Below are positions 45,750 to 56,087 of a stretch of 64,000 bases of DNA, piece by piece. Position 1 is the stretch's first letter; the number at the start of each line of letters is the position of its first letter. Source of the stretch: Acetobacter okinawensis JCM 25146. Lineage in GTDB: Bacteria > Pseudomonadota > Alphaproteobacteria > Acetobacterales > Acetobacteraceae. The position numbers were made by a program, and so were the translations under genes. The DNA is taken from assembly GCF_000613865.1 (NCBI RefSeq), contig NZ_BAJU01000002.1:124001-188000 (forward strand), given 5' to 3'. The notes below the pieces were generated by a model. It worked only from the letters and a program-made list of their open reading frames with translations, ran no database searches and was not told where the DNA came from.

Positions 45750-48700
45750 CAGACAGCCTCCTGCCGGTCGGTCACATCCGTGCTGGATGGCTTTTCCGGA
45801 CGATGATGGAAAATTGCATAAACACAGGGAACAAAAAGCAGGGTGGAAAAGGTCGCGACTATCAGCCCGCCAATAACAGCTTTGCCCAGAGGAGCATTCT
45901 GCGAATTACTGATCGCCATTGGCACCATGCCAATAATCATGGCTGAAGCTGTCATGATAACGGGGCGGATACGACCTATTCCTGCTTCGACCGCTGCGAC
46001 CACAGCACTGCGGTGCAGGGCAAAGCGCTCCTTGGCAAAGGACACGACCAGAATGGAATTGGCCGTGGCTGTTCCCATGCACATGATCGCACCCGTTAGC
46101 GCAGGAACGGAGAGGCGCGTCTGGGTCAGGAACAGGCTCCACGCAATGCCTGCCAGTGCTCCGGGCAGGGCCGAGATAATAATGAAAGGATCAATCCAGG
46201 ACTGGAAGTTGATCACAATCAGCATGTAGATCAGCACGACTGACACTATAAGGCCCGCTATCAGTTCCACATATGCGCCATGCATGGTGGTGGCCTGCCC
46301 TCGAATGTCCACGGCAACACCGCGTGGCAGGTCGCCCTTTGTCGCAGCAATGTCCCGCTTGACCTGTGCCAGAACCGACCCGAGATCCGTAAACTCGGTG
46401 GATACATAAATATCTATATCGGGCATGGAGTTGTAATGGGACACCTGACCAGGTGTGCCGACAGGAGTAATGGTGCTGATGCTCCCCAGAAGCTGCATGT
46501 CCTTGCCCTCGGGGTCGTTATCACCTTTATCAACAGGAATGGTCAGCAGGTTGTTGTAGTGCGTCAGCTGGTCCTGCGAGACATAGACATTCAGCGGGAA
46601 TGTTATGCCGGTTTTGGGGTCAAGCCAGTATTGTGGGTCCACCGTCTGGCTGCCGGACAGGGTCATCAGTTCGTTGCTGGCTATGTCTCCTTCTGTCATG
46701 CCGGTAGCCTGCCCGAAGGTGCGATTACCCTGCACAAACAGTGTTGGCGTGCGCATGGTCTGCTGGATGACCGTATCCACCGCTCCGGGTATGCCTCTCA
46801 GGCGGTTAACCAGCAGGCGGGCATAGCGGTAGTTGTCACGGATATCCGGACCGGAAATCTGGATATCCACCGGTGCAGGCGAGCCAAAGTTAAGAATTTT
46901 CTCGGTCAGGTCAGCCGGCTGGAATGTAAAGACCGTACCGGGGAAGCTGGCCGAAAGCTTGCGCCGCAACAGGGCGCGGTAATCCCATACGGGGGAGACT
47001 TCGTCCTTGAGCGTAATGCTCAGGTCGCAATCCTGCGTGCCGATGGAGGGGGTGGGAATAAAGGCCTGATTATGCGGGCCTTCAGGTAAGCCGCAGTTGT
47101 TGATAATCCCTTCCACCTTGTTGGGTAGAATCTGCTCAATGCGGTCGTCCACCAGACTGGCGATACGTCCTGTAGTTTCTATCCGGGTACCAAGGGGCAC
47201 ACGCATGTGCATCTGCAGCGCGCCGGATTTGACCTCGGGGAAGAAGTCCTGCCCCACCACTGTAAACAGAACCGTGGATATGACAGATAGCCCCAGAAAT
47301 AGCGGAACAAATTTGCGGCGCTGGTTGACCACACGTTCCAGAACCCGCCCGTAACGGAGCTTGAAGGCATGGAAGGCGTGTTCAAACTTGTTCTGGAATC
47401 GTCCAAAGAATCCTTTGGGGAGTGCCTCGTGCTCGTCACCATGCAGGCCGGGATGTACCTGCCCTGCGAGCAGGTATTTGGCCATGGTCGGCACCAGTGT
47501 GCGTGACAGGATGAATGATGCCAGCATGGCGTAAACAATGGCCTCAGCATGGGCATAAACAGCCAGCCCGCTACACCGCTGAGGCGGAAGAGTGGAGTCC
47601 ACACAATGCAGATGCATAAAGTGGCAACGAGTGTGGGAATGACTATCTGATTGGCGGCATCTATGATGGCATTTTCAAGGTCTTTGCCCATCTCAAGGTG
47701 CGTATCGATATTCTCGATCATGACCGTTGCGTCGTCCACCAGAATACCCACAGCCAGTGCAAGCCCCCCCAATGTCATGACATTGATGGTCTGCCCCGAC
47801 CACAACAGGCAGATAATGGCTGCCAGAATGCACAGGGGAATAGATGTGGCGATGATGATGGTAGAGCGCCATGATCCCAGAAACAGCAGCACGACCAGAC
47901 CAGTCAGCACTGCGGCTGTCAGCATTTCGCGCACCACGTCGCGGATGGCGTCTTTAACAAAAACCGAGGCGTCGCTCATGACCGAAATATGCACGTCCGG
48001 TGGCACAAGCTGCTGGATGCGCGGCAATAGCGCCTTGGTTCTGGACACAACATCAAGGGTCGAGGCATCACCGCTTTTCATCACAATGACCTCAACACCC
48101 TGCTTGCCTTTTACAAGCACGAGGTTGGTTTGTGGGTGTCCGCCACGGTACACATTGGCGACGTCATGCACATAAATAACGGAGTTTCCTACGCGTTTAA
48201 CAGGAATATCGCCCAGTTCCTGCATCGAGCGTGGTGTGGCATTGGTCTGAACCATCCAGTCCGTGCGGTCGATTTTCTGGTCCCCTGCGGGGAGGACGAT
48301 GTTCTGCTTGCGCAAGGCATTCTGCACATCCATGGCAGAAAGATGGTGAGCCTGAAGCTGCTTCTGGTTCAGTGCGACCATGATAAAGCTGTCCATGCCA
48401 CCGTAAGCCTGTGGCAGAACAGACCCGGGTACGGTCACAAGAATGGGCCGGATGCGTGTCATCGCGATCTTGAATAGATCAGAGGGAGTCTGCTTGTCCG
48501 ATGTGACCTGCAAAGCCAGAACCGGCACAGAAGATGCATCAAGACGCATGACCATGGGGGCGGGAATATTGTCAGGCAACTGCTTGATTACGGTTTGGGA
48601 AATAGCCGTAACTTCAGCCTCTGCTTCGCCAATATCCGTTCCGGGCTGGAAGTAGATATTGACGATACTGCGGCCATAATACGAGCTGCTCTCCATATGC

Positions 48701-48939
48701 TCGATGCCCTCAACGGTAGAGGTCACAGCCAGTTCGTAATTATAGGTTATGCGTCCTGCAAATTCCTCTGGCAGCATACCGCCATATGTCCATACGACAG
48801 ACACCACAGGCAGTTTGATGTTGGGAAATACGTCGGTTGGTGCGCGCAATACTGACAGCACACCAAACGCGAGAATGAGCAGTGAAAGGACTACAAAGGT
48901 GTAGGGTCGTTTCAATGCGGTTATGACTATAGCATTCAT
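45749..48939 (-). pseudogene. RND multidrug-type efflux pump (AcrB-like inner-membrane subunit), one frameshift
   Basis: Proton-driven exporter of about 1060 residues when joined. The start MNAIVITALKRPYTFVVLSL and APTDVFPNIKLPVVSVVWTY, the FGV-free hairpin region and the TM4 segment ALAVGILVDDATVMIENI with paired aspartates are all typical of AcrB relatives. The frame breaks near 47548 after GVAGWLFMPM; the second frame resumes AEAIVYAMLASFILSRTLVP and runs to the stop at 45749, including the second porter half and the TM10 region. One extra G makes it continuous. Adaptor and duct genes downstream are intact, which argues that the pump may be functional and the break an error. Substrate unknown. 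Confidence 0.85.
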
Positions 48940-49191
48940 GCCTTCCCAGTGCTCAATGGAATGTGGTTGGGATTGGCCTGACGCTATAAATTTTTTATTT
49001 GAAAATCTTTTAGAAAAAAATTTATTGATATAAAAACAAAATTAATATTGGCGCATCCCTCATTATAGATGGCTCAGGATATGTTCACGCCATTGCACTG
49101 AGCCAGAGGTTGTCTTGCGCATGTCTGTTATGGAACTGACCAGATCAGATTCGCTGGTGCATGTGGCTTTATGCGTGGGCGCCAGTTTCCC

Positions 49192-50244
49192 TTAGCATGT
49201 AAAAAACTGGCTTAGCCCCATTGCGCGTAATGCGCGGCGATAGGCGATTGAACTGCGGTCGGCCGTAATGTGGGCTTCCAGCGTTGGGTCTAGTGGCAGG
49301 TTTTCTGGCCTCTGGCTCTCTACCAGCGCACGGTCCTCCTCAAAAACCTTGAGATTGAAGTCATAAACATCCTGTAATGGCAGGTCTTTATCAAAATTTC
49401 TGCACATGGGAGCGAACATCCGTGTTTGCCGTGCCGATACGGGGGAGGCGGCATTCATGATGACGAGGCGTCCATGATCGGGGAAATGAATTTCCAGCGT
49501 TGCGACAAAAGGTGCATGCACACGGAAATGCCGGAGCCATTCAAAGCCAGGGCGTCCTTTATCGGCTTTGCCAATCGGGTAATTGCCAACGCTGCTGCGA
49601 TACTCCGCCTCAAACCCGTCCTGTGTGATACTGGTTTTGTAAGGTGGCACAACAGGGTTATCGGGATCTGCAAATGTGTCAGTATGCACAAAGGCAAAAT
49701 GGGCGACGTCAATAAAGCCCTCAACCTGCCGCCCTGCAAAACCTGCAATATCAATCCATGGGCAGTTGATCTGCTGGAAGGATGGATCATCCCAATGCGG
49801 CATGGGCGGAATGGTAATGTCCTCCGCTGTTGCGAGCAGGCTGGTCCAGATCAGGCCATAGCGTTCTACCATTGGATAAGTGCGCAGGTTAAGCTTGCCT
49901 GGAATACTGCTGTCCGGGTGGGCTGGAACCCGAATGCACTTGCCCTGCCCACCAAACCGGAACCCGTGGTAGGCGCAGGCAACAGCCTGTCCATCGCCTT
50001 TTCCCATACTGAGCGGCACACCGCGGTGTGGACACAGGTCATTGGCAATTACAATGTTTTCACCCGCACGGTAGATGACCAGTGGGGTATCCAGCAAGGT
50101 TACCCCCAGCGGTTGGTCACCTAGCTCGCGCGTCAGTGCTACCGGGTGCCAGCATCTGGCAAGAATGGTCCAGTCATCCACATCAAATGTCATGTTGCGG
50201 GGCAAGCGGATATTTGGGTCGGAGGACGTGGTGGGGGTGATCAT
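49192..50244 (-). CDS. Rieske-type aromatic ring-hydroxylating oxygenase, large subunit
   Basis: 350 aa. The Rieske [2Fe-2S] centre is formed by CPHRGVPLSMG and CAYHGFRFGGQG. The catalytic mononuclear iron site is EGFIDVAHFAFVHTDTF, with the bridging Asp and two His ligands. The layout is that of vanillate O-demethylase or toluenesulfonate-monooxygenase-like enzymes, which use a separate ferredoxin-reductase not seen nearby. ATG 50244 is chosen because AGGAG precedes it with eight-base spacing; the open frame runs further, to 50298. It is divergent from a LysR regulator, its probable controller. The substrate (an aromatic acid or ether) cannot be fixed. Confidence 0.88.
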   Translation of the reverse strand: MITPTTSSDPNIRLPRNMTFDVDDWTILARCWHPVALTRELGDQPLGVTLLDTPLVIYRAGENIVIANDLCPHRGVPLSMGKGDGQAVACAYHGFRFGGQGKCIRVPAHPDSSIPGKLNLRTYPMVERYGLIWTSLLATAEDITIPPMPHWDDPSFQQINCPWIDIAGFAGRQVEGFIDVAHFAFVHTDTFADPDNPVVPPYKTSITQDGFEAEYRSSVGNYPIGKADKGRPGFEWLRHFRVHAPFVATLEIHFPDHGRLVIMNAASPVSARQTRMFAPMCRNFDKDLPLQDVYDFNLKVFEEDRALVESQRPENLPLDPTLEAHITADRSSIAYRRALRAMGLSQFFTC

Positions 50245-50363
50245 GCTGGGCTCTCCTGAACTGGCCGGACATTTGCTGGTGGCTTCCAGAAAGATCATTT
50301 CACAATCAGTACAATATCAGATATATCATAATTGATCATATTTCATTCTCAAAACGAGAACAC
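50245..50363. promoter_or_regulatory. Divergent promoter region of oxygenase and LysR genes
   Basis: 119 bases, AT-rich at 50310-50345 with overlapping imperfect dyads around ATCATAATTGATCAT (near 50325-50339). This is the usual place for a LysR-type regulator to bind between its own gene and its target. No exact T-N11-A box was assigned. Confidence 0.45.
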
Positions 50364-51269
50364 ATGCAGCCTTTCTCCCGATTTCTGGTCTATTTTCTGG
50401 CTGTGGCGCGGCACTGTTCTATTCGCAAGGCAGCAGAGGATTTGAACATTGCCGGTTCTGCCATCAACCGGCATATCCTGCTGGGTGAGCAGCAGTTGCA
50501 AACCCCATTGTTTGAACGCCTGCCATCTGGCATGCGGCTGACAGCAACAGGGGAACTGCTGTATGGCTGTGCCCAGCGCTGGGTAAAGGATCTGGATGAT
50601 CTGAACCGCCAGATAGAAGACCTGAAAGGGATACGCCACGGACAGGTTGATCTGCTAGCGCCCGAAGCCTTGTCGCGCACGTTTCTGCCAGAACTGGTTT
50701 GCCGCATGAAGGTGAGCCACCCTGGAGTAATCCTGAATATGACTATTCGGGATAACCAGAGTATTCCTGTGGCACTCCTTGCCGGGAAAGGGGATATTGC
50801 TCTTGTGCTGGACCCTGAAGACATGCGTGACCTTACGGTCATTGCGCGTATGTCTTTCCCTCTGGGTTTTATCTGTCGTCCTGATCACCCTCTGGCAAAA
50901 CTTCCAGCCATTCGGCTGACGCAATGTGCTGAGTATGACATGGTTGTACCCGAAGCGCCGTTAGCACTTGCGTCCGTTTTTACACGCCTCGTCGACGCGG
51001 GGCGTGTGACGCCCCATGTAGCTGCGCGCGCAAATAATGTTCAAATGATTATATCTCTTGTCACGACAGGCATTGGTATTGGCTTCCTCAGCTATCTGGA
51101 TGTCATGTCTGAAGTCAGGAAAGGTGATCTGGTTTTTGTGCCGCTGTTAGGGCCTCATGTACCACATTTGACGTTGGCACTTGTTCATGATCGGACACGT
51201 CAACTTTCGCGTACAACGCAAGTCGTTGAAAACGTGATTGAAGAAATTATGCGTCTGAATATGAATTAA
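50364..51269 (+). CDS. LysR-family transcriptional regulator
   Basis: 301 aa. The N-terminal winged helix-turn-helix is FLAVARHCSIRKAAEDLNIA then SAINRHILLGEQQLQTPLF; the effector domain follows (GQVDLLAPEALSRTFLPELV, GFICRPDHPLAKLP, VTTGIGIGFLSYLDV). Likely activates the divergent Rieske oxygenase gene in response to its substrate or a metabolite and represses itself. Length and layout are normal. Confidence 0.9.
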   Translation: MQPFSRFLVYFLAVARHCSIRKAAEDLNIAGSAINRHILLGEQQLQTPLFERLPSGMRLTATGELLYGCAQRWVKDLDDLNRQIEDLKGIRHGQVDLLAPEALSRTFLPELVCRMKVSHPGVILNMTIRDNQSIPVALLAGKGDIALVLDPEDMRDLTVIARMSFPLGFICRPDHPLAKLPAIRLTQCAEYDMVVPEAPLALASVFTRLVDAGRVTPHVAARANNVQMIISLVTTGIGIGFLSYLDVMSEVRKGDLVFVPLLGPHVPHLTLALVHDRTRQLSRTTQVVENVIEEIMRLNMN

Positions 51270-51399
51270 TGCGACGGCATAAACAGAGTTCATGCTCTAC
51301 TAACAGACATGGATATGCTGCAATAATTTTGTTGGGGACGCTGGAGCTTGCACGCAATACGACGCGTGTGATTTTGTAATTTGAGGTGGAGCATGAGCC

Positions 51400-51431
51400 A
51401 CGCTGATACCCCTTATGTCAGGTATCAGCGT
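51400..51431. terminator. Hairpin between convergent LysR and dehydrogenase genes
   Basis: A perfect 11-bp inverted repeat (ACGCTGATACC at 51400-51410, GGTATCAGCGT at 51421-51431) with a 10-base loop lies between two convergent genes, ending ten bases before the dehydrogenase stop. The position fits a bidirectional terminator, although the T tract is weak on both strands. Confidence 0.65.
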
Positions 51432-51441
51432 GTAAAACAGA

Positions 51442-52811
51442 TCAGGGCCTGTGGATCAGCTTGCGGTTGAGAAACTCTTCAATACCAAACTCTGAAAGTT
51501 CACGACCAAAACCAGAGTTTTTTATGCCACCAAATGGGAGGTCTGGTGCTGTGCCTGTGATGTCATTAATAAAAACCATACCCGTATCAATCTTCAAGGC
51601 CAACTGGTAGCCTCGCTGCTCGTCACGTGTATGAATGGAACCGCCAAGCCCGTAAGGGGAGTCGTTGGCAAGCGCGATTGCTTCATCATCATTGTTGACA
51701 GAATGAATGACTGCAACAGGACCGAAAATCTCTTCATGATAAATTGGATTATCTTTCTGAACATCAGTCAGGATCGCGGCTTGCATGAAGAAGCCTGAGC
51801 GATCAATCTGCTTGCCGCCGCACACAAGTTTTGCTCCGTTGGCTACGGCTTTTTCAACCTGAGATAAGGCATGCTTCATGGCGGTTTCACTGCTCATGGG
51901 GCCATGTGTCACACCTTGTTCCAACGGATCACCATATTGGAAGGCCTCAGTGGCCGCCTGCAGTCTGGACGTAAAGTCTTCTACCAGAGAGTGATGTACA
52001 ATCATACGCTTTGCTGCTGTGCAGACCTGTCCGTTATTCCCCATTCTTGCCGCTGCTGCACGTGGGACTACGACATCCAGATCGGCATCATCGAGCACAA
52101 TAAAGGCATCTGAGCCTCCGAGTTCCATGGTGCTTTTTTTGAGGTTATGCCCCGCCTGTGCGGCCACCGCACTGCCTGCGCGTTCACTGCCGGTAAGCGC
52201 TACGCCACGCACCTCTGGTCGACCAATTAAAATTTCCGACTGGTCATTGGTGATAAACAGGTTGGTATAGCACCCGCAGGCAATCCAGCAGACTGAAACA
52301 GTGTCTCAAAAGCCAGTGCGCACTGCGGCACCCCAGGTGCATGTTTCACCATGACAACATTGCCAGCCATAAGATTGGGGGCGGCTACTCGTGCAAGCTG
52401 ATAATACGGGAAGTTCCATGGCTCAACGCAGTAAATGACCCCCAGAGGTTCGCTCAGAACCACTGCTTTGCCTTGAGTAACAGGCAGTTCCCGTGGCTTC
52501 AGGAATGTTTCTGCCATATTGGCATAGTAGGTAAGGATATCTGCCGAGAGTTCAATCTCCCAAACAGCCTCAGAGAGAACTTTACCCATTTCTATGGAAA
52601 TGAGGCGGGCATGGTGTTCCTTGTTGGTACGCAAAATATCTGCGGCTTTACTGAGTAAGGCACTGCGGTCCGTAATGGAACGGCGGCGCCAGTCATGCTG
52701 CCAAAAATGATGAGCATGTTCGAGCTTCTTTATCATGTCATGCGTAGTATGCAGGTCAAAAACTTTTTCTGTCTGACCTGTAGTTGGATTGAGCGTGCGA
52801 TACGGGCTCAT
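51442..52811 (-). pseudogene. NAD(P)-dependent succinate-semialdehyde-type aldehyde dehydrogenase, one frameshift
   Basis: Oxidises an aldehyde, probably succinate semialdehyde, to the acid. The N-terminal half has EPLGVIYCVEPWNFPYYQLA and NVVMVKHAPGVPQCA; the C-terminal half has ALTGSERAGSAVAAQAG, the general base in STMELGGSDAFIV, the catalytic cysteine in GNNGQVCTAAKRMIVH, and EEIFGPVAVIH. The frame changes near 52268: GLPAGA should continue YTNLFITNDQSEILIGRPEV. Repair gives about 456 aa, the usual size for YneI/GabD-like enzymes. ATG 52811 follows AAGGAC. If the break is real, the catalytic half is not translated in frame. Confidence 0.85.
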
Positions 52812-53049
52812 GGAGATGTGTCCTTTGCTTAGGCACTGAAAGATGGGCAAGGCTATCTATATATATATGAATATAGTTGTCTCGACCAAATTTCGCTTTT
52901 TTAGTATGAACGATATTAACTGCGCAGATGTCACGCATATGTGTACTATATGGTTGTAGGATTCGCTCAGGTTTATGCCTGTATAAGCAGCAATAATGTT
53001 CTCTGCCTGAACGTCAGAAAGAACGCATTACGCTACATTTTCTTCTGGC

Positions 53050-53560
53050 GCATGCATGCTACGAGTGGACGACAAACGGGTGCTGAGCAGGATCGTTTAC
53101 GTGATCCGTAACAGGCTTTAATGGAAAGATGCTCCCAAATCATATGGTCTGCTTAAAACGTTGTATAATCGTCTCAGCCGGTGGAGCCTCTTGGGCGTTT
53201 TGCTCGTCTGCATCTGAGCGCAGGGCAGGTTAGTGCCTTCAGAAGACTTGATGTTCTGCTGGTCGATCTGAAAGATAAGGCAAAAGAGCTTATCGGGGAC
53301 CGTGGTGATAATAGTAATAAAATCAGGTTGTCTCTTGTAGATTACAACATCACGGTCTGTATTCCGTCTAAGAATAACTGAAGGTTGAAGCAACCTTAAT
53401 TGGAATCTGTATAAAAAGTGCCACCTGATCGAAAATATATCCGCAAAACTGAAAGAGTAGCGACGTGCTGCCATCAGATATCAGATGCGAGCGTCGCGCT
53501 CACACTTTCATATCCGCAGTTTACATCGCGGCAAGCTTCTATTCTATCTCAAAAATGAGT
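53050..53560 (+). mobile_element. Degenerate IS5-family transposase
   Basis: Translations in successive frames spell out pieces of an IS5-family transposase: VDDKRVLSRIVYVIRNRL, then WKDAPKSYGLLKTLYNRLSR, then KELIGDRGDNSNKIRLSL with TVCIPSKNN, then RCERRAHTFISAVYIAASF. These match the usual 'VDDRRVLxGI', 'TxYNRFxRWS', 'LxGDRGYDAD', 'ACIPSK' and 'RCAHTFxSAIxIAA' landmarks in order. Several stops and shifts are present, the DDE tyrosine is lost, and no terminal inverted repeats were found, so the element is dead. It sits exactly at the 3' edge of the amine-dehydrogenase block. Confidence 0.75.
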
Positions 53561-53598
53561 CCTGAGCGCAGTCATCTGCGGACATCAGAAATGACCAA

Positions 53599-54204
53599 TC
53601 AAGCAGCGAGAGACTGTTTGTGGCGGGCCAGATATGTTTGGACGGTACCGTAGCCACTTTCCCATGCATTCAAAAGGCTCTCCAAATGCTCGCGGTTATT
53701 CACCAACCCACGAGCCACCAGTTTTCCGTCAACATTATACAGAAAAGCGGAAGGTAGTTTATCCACTTCCAGTAAACGCCCCAGCGTCTGGTCATTGATA
53801 AGGATGGAAGGCGAAAAATCAGCCAGACGTGCAAATTCCTGTTGCACATCTGGAGTATCATCCCCAGCCAGAATCAGGGAAATCCGTTCCCGCATACAAA
53901 AATCTTTTGCAATAGGAAGTATTTTTCGAGAAATAGGACATGAACCGGACACAAACAGAATCAACTGTGGAAGGGTGCTTGAGCTCAGGTTTATTTTCTG
54001 TCCCGATAAGGTTACAAAATCTCCAGTAGGAGCCAGCGTGCCCGGTTGAGGGCCCTGTACACTTGTCAACGCTCCCACAGGGGCGATTTCCTGAAAAAGG
54101 CTACGTACACGCCGCATAAGCATAAACGCAACAATACAGGCGAGCAGAAGCACAGCACTTAAAAAAAAGCTGGCATAAATCATGTCCGTCATCAAGGAAG
54201 ACAT
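53599..54204 (-). CDS. MauD-like thioredoxin-fold protein with degenerate CPIS site
   Basis: 201 aa, anchored by an N-terminal helix (IYASFFLSAVLLLACIVAF) with a periplasmic thioredoxin fold, like MauD, which is needed to form or sort the six disulfides of the amine-dehydrogenase light chain. The redox motif reads VSGSCPISRKIL: the second cysteine of CxxC is a serine (Ser92). The intact paralog at 55476-56084 has CPVC. A single-cysteine version cannot carry out a normal dithiol cycle; it could work as an isomerase-like trap or be degenerate. It is the last gene of the block. Confidence 0.8.
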   Translation of the reverse strand: MSSLMTDMIYASFFLSAVLLLACIVAFMLMRRVRSLFQEIAPVGALTSVQGPQPGTLAPTGDFVTLSGQKINLSSSTLPQLILFVSGSCPISRKILPIAKDFCMRERISLILAGDDTPDVQQEFARLADFSPSILINDQTLGRLLEVDKLPSAFLYNVDGKLVARGLVNNREHLESLLNAWESGYGTVQTYLARHKQSLAA

Positions 54205-54221
54205 CCGCTACTGCCTCTCGT

Positions 54222-54763
54222 TTATTGCGGCGTGGTTATGGTGGACTTCTGGCAGGCTGCCAGTGATCGTTGTAATACTTCTGCACGATGTTTCATAAAA
54301 TCTGGCATCGACATCGGATGTTGTCGCCATTCGTGGATTTCTGCCGCTGTGTAAGGTTTAAACCCCGTTTTTGTGCTGTGGCCACCAAGGGTAAACAAGA
54401 CAAAATTCATGACATCGGCCAGTTCCTGATCATCCCGGATCAAAGACATGGATACACCGGGAACCCGCACCAGATATTCTCGCCCTTCGTCGGTGCAGCC
54501 AAAGCTACCCACGACATCACGCAAAGGAGGCACAAATGTTGGCCCAGAAATGCCTTCGATCCCGTGGCATCCGCCACAATGAGACAGATAGTTGGATTGT
54601 GTGCGGTTTAGGTTGTTGCCCCTTTAACGGCATCTTCAGCCCGCACTACCTTTGTTCCCGCAAAGCTGATAGCCGCCATACAGACCAGTGCAGCCAATCC
54701 AGCATTGGGTCGCAAAGAAAAAATCTCTCTTTTACTTTTTTTAAAAAACGGGACGAAGAACAT
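54222..54763 (-). pseudogene. Periplasmic c-type cytochrome (system 1), one frameshift before the haem site
   Basis: Probable electron acceptor for the amine dehydrogenase. From ATG 54763 there is a signal peptide (MFFVPFFKKSKREIFS, hydrophobic core, cleavage near VVRAED). The frame then shifts at a run of four C/G at 54619-54622; one more base gives continuous reading into HCGGCHGIEG, the haem-binding CxxCH. The rest, with GREYLVRVPGVSMSLI and LADVMNFVLFTLGG, is a short class I-like domain; the Met in VSMS is a candidate axial ligand. Two cysteines (GCTDEG, LAACQK) recur in the paralog at 60037-60624 and may form a disulfide. Confidence 0.75.
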
Positions 54764-54909
54764 GCAACGCATTCTGCTCTTTCAAAACAAATTTCAGGAT
54801 ATAGAGAAACCTCTCTTTATTCCTGTTTTCCATCAGTAAAAGATCCTGAAGCGCAAACACGGGGTTCGTATAACCCGAGATGAGGCTTCAGGAACGACGT
54901 ACTGAAAAA

Positions 54910-55422
54910 TTATGCTGCCTTGCCAATAACCGCAGCTGTCGAGCAGTTATACATCTCTGACGTTCCTGTGCCGAAACACCAGATAATGTCATTATTAGCC
55001 ATTGGCCGGTAAGCAGGCTGCTCTGCATCTGTATTTAAACATGTAACCTCGTTACAGGAGTCCTGACCACAGCAGTCACGGTAGGCAATCATATAGGAAT
55101 TGCCATCCTGAGGATTATAACAGCTCCCGATCCACGACGTTGGAGAAGGGGCCGTACCTGGCGGACAACTATGGATACCTCCCCCACACGTGGAGCACAA
55201 ATTGCCATCAATGGCGCAGTAACGCCAGTAATCGCAGGCTGTCTCATCCTTGGTTTGTGCCTTTGCGGCAAATGGCGTAGGCGCTTTAACCTTGGCAGTC
55301 GTATTGGCCGCACTGGCTCTACTTACCGGCAAAAGAGGAAAAAGCGGCACGGCTGCTGCCAACCCACCCAGCCTGGCAAGAATGCCACGACGAGAAGAGC
55401 GGCCGGCAAAACGCCGCAGCAT
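54910..55422 (-). CDS. mauA: Amine dehydrogenase light chain (TTQ subunit), paralog 1
   Basis: Carries the tryptophan tryptophylquinone cofactor of a periplasmic amine dehydrogenase. After a twin-arginine leader (RSSRRGILARLGG, cleavage near SRASAA) the core reads CDYWRYCAIDGNLC, SWIGSCYNPQDG, IAYRDCCGQ and NDIIWCFG. Trp97 and Trp148 are 51 residues apart, the same spacing as Trp57 and Trp108 in the Paracoccus subunit, and the disulfide cysteines are in place. The true start may be ATG 55459: one extra T in a run of eight (55441-55448) would add MDKTFFFDQATEA, matching the N-terminus of the paralog at 60627-61187. About 50 bases downstream of mauD. Confidence 0.92.
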   Translation of the reverse strand: MLRRFAGRSSRRGILARLGGLAAAVPLFPLLPVSRASAANTTAKVKAPTPFAAKAQTKDETACDYWRYCAIDGNLCSTCGGGIHSCPPGTAPSPTSWIGSCYNPQDGNSYMIAYRDCCGQDSCNEVTCLNTDAEQPAYRPMANNDIIWCFGTGTSEMYNCSTAAVIGKAA

Positions 55423-55475
55423 AGCTTCTGTCGCCTGATCAAAAAAAAGTTTTGTCCATATTCAGATTTTTATTA

Positions 55476-56084
55476 TCAGACGGCAACATGGGAAGTCACT
55501 CCTGTATGGGCCAGTTCCTGAGTGGTATCGGCCGTAGCGGCATCAAGCAACCCCTCAATCTGACGGCGTGTATTTACAATATCCTTGGCGCGGATAGTTC
55601 CGCGGTCATCCAGTACAACCATGGCAGGCAGCCTGTTGATCTGGAGCACCAGACCAAGCTCAACCCCAGTCAACAGAGGCAAGCCTTGCATTTCCGGTCG
55701 TTCTGCAACCATTGCTTTCAATTCAGGCAAAGGGCCATCACCAATCAACAGCAGATCCATACCCCGCTCAGTCGCTGCCTGTTTGGCCAAAGGCACTACT
55801 CTTTTGCAAACCGGGCATTCTGGTGCAACAAAGACCAGTAACTGAAAGCGCCCTGCAGGCAGGGCATCGCCTACCGTTAAGGGCTGACCCTCCAGCGTGT
55901 GCAAAACCAGGCGCGGTACCAACTGCCCAACTTCCAAGCCAGTATGGCTATTCTGCTGCTCTCCAAGTGGGGCTAGCCGTTCGTGCAGCACACCGATTTG
56001 CCGGGCCAGTGCTAGCAAAACGACGACCAGCCCAATAGCCAGTATGCTCAGCGCAATAAGCCAGAGAAAAAGCGCTAACACCAT
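55476..56084 (-). CDS. mauD: MauD, amine dehydrogenase maturation thioredoxin-fold protein
   Basis: 202 aa with an N-terminal membrane anchor (FLWLIALSILAIGLVVVLL) and a periplasmic redoxin domain. The active site is APECPVCKRVVPL (Cys90, Cys93), intact unlike the paralog at 53599-54204. In methylotrophs MauD and MauE are both required for correct disulfides and stability of the light chain. It begins three bases after mauE ends and leads into mauA, the classical mau order. Confidence 0.9.
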   Translation of the reverse strand: MVLALFLWLIALSILAIGLVVVLLALARQIGVLHERLAPLGEQQNSHTGLEVGQLVPRLVLHTLEGQPLTVGDALPAGRFQLLVFVAPECPVCKRVVPLAKQAATERGMDLLLIGDGPLPELKAMVAERPEMQGLPLLTGVELGLVLQINRLPAMVVLDDRGTIRAKDIVNTRRQIEGLLDAATADTTQELAHTGVTSHVAV

Positions 56085-56087
56085 TCG

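Noticed and set aside
46280-47089. 269-codon plus-strand ORF opposite the RND pump
   Set aside because: It is the shadow of the conserved pump gene on the minus strand.
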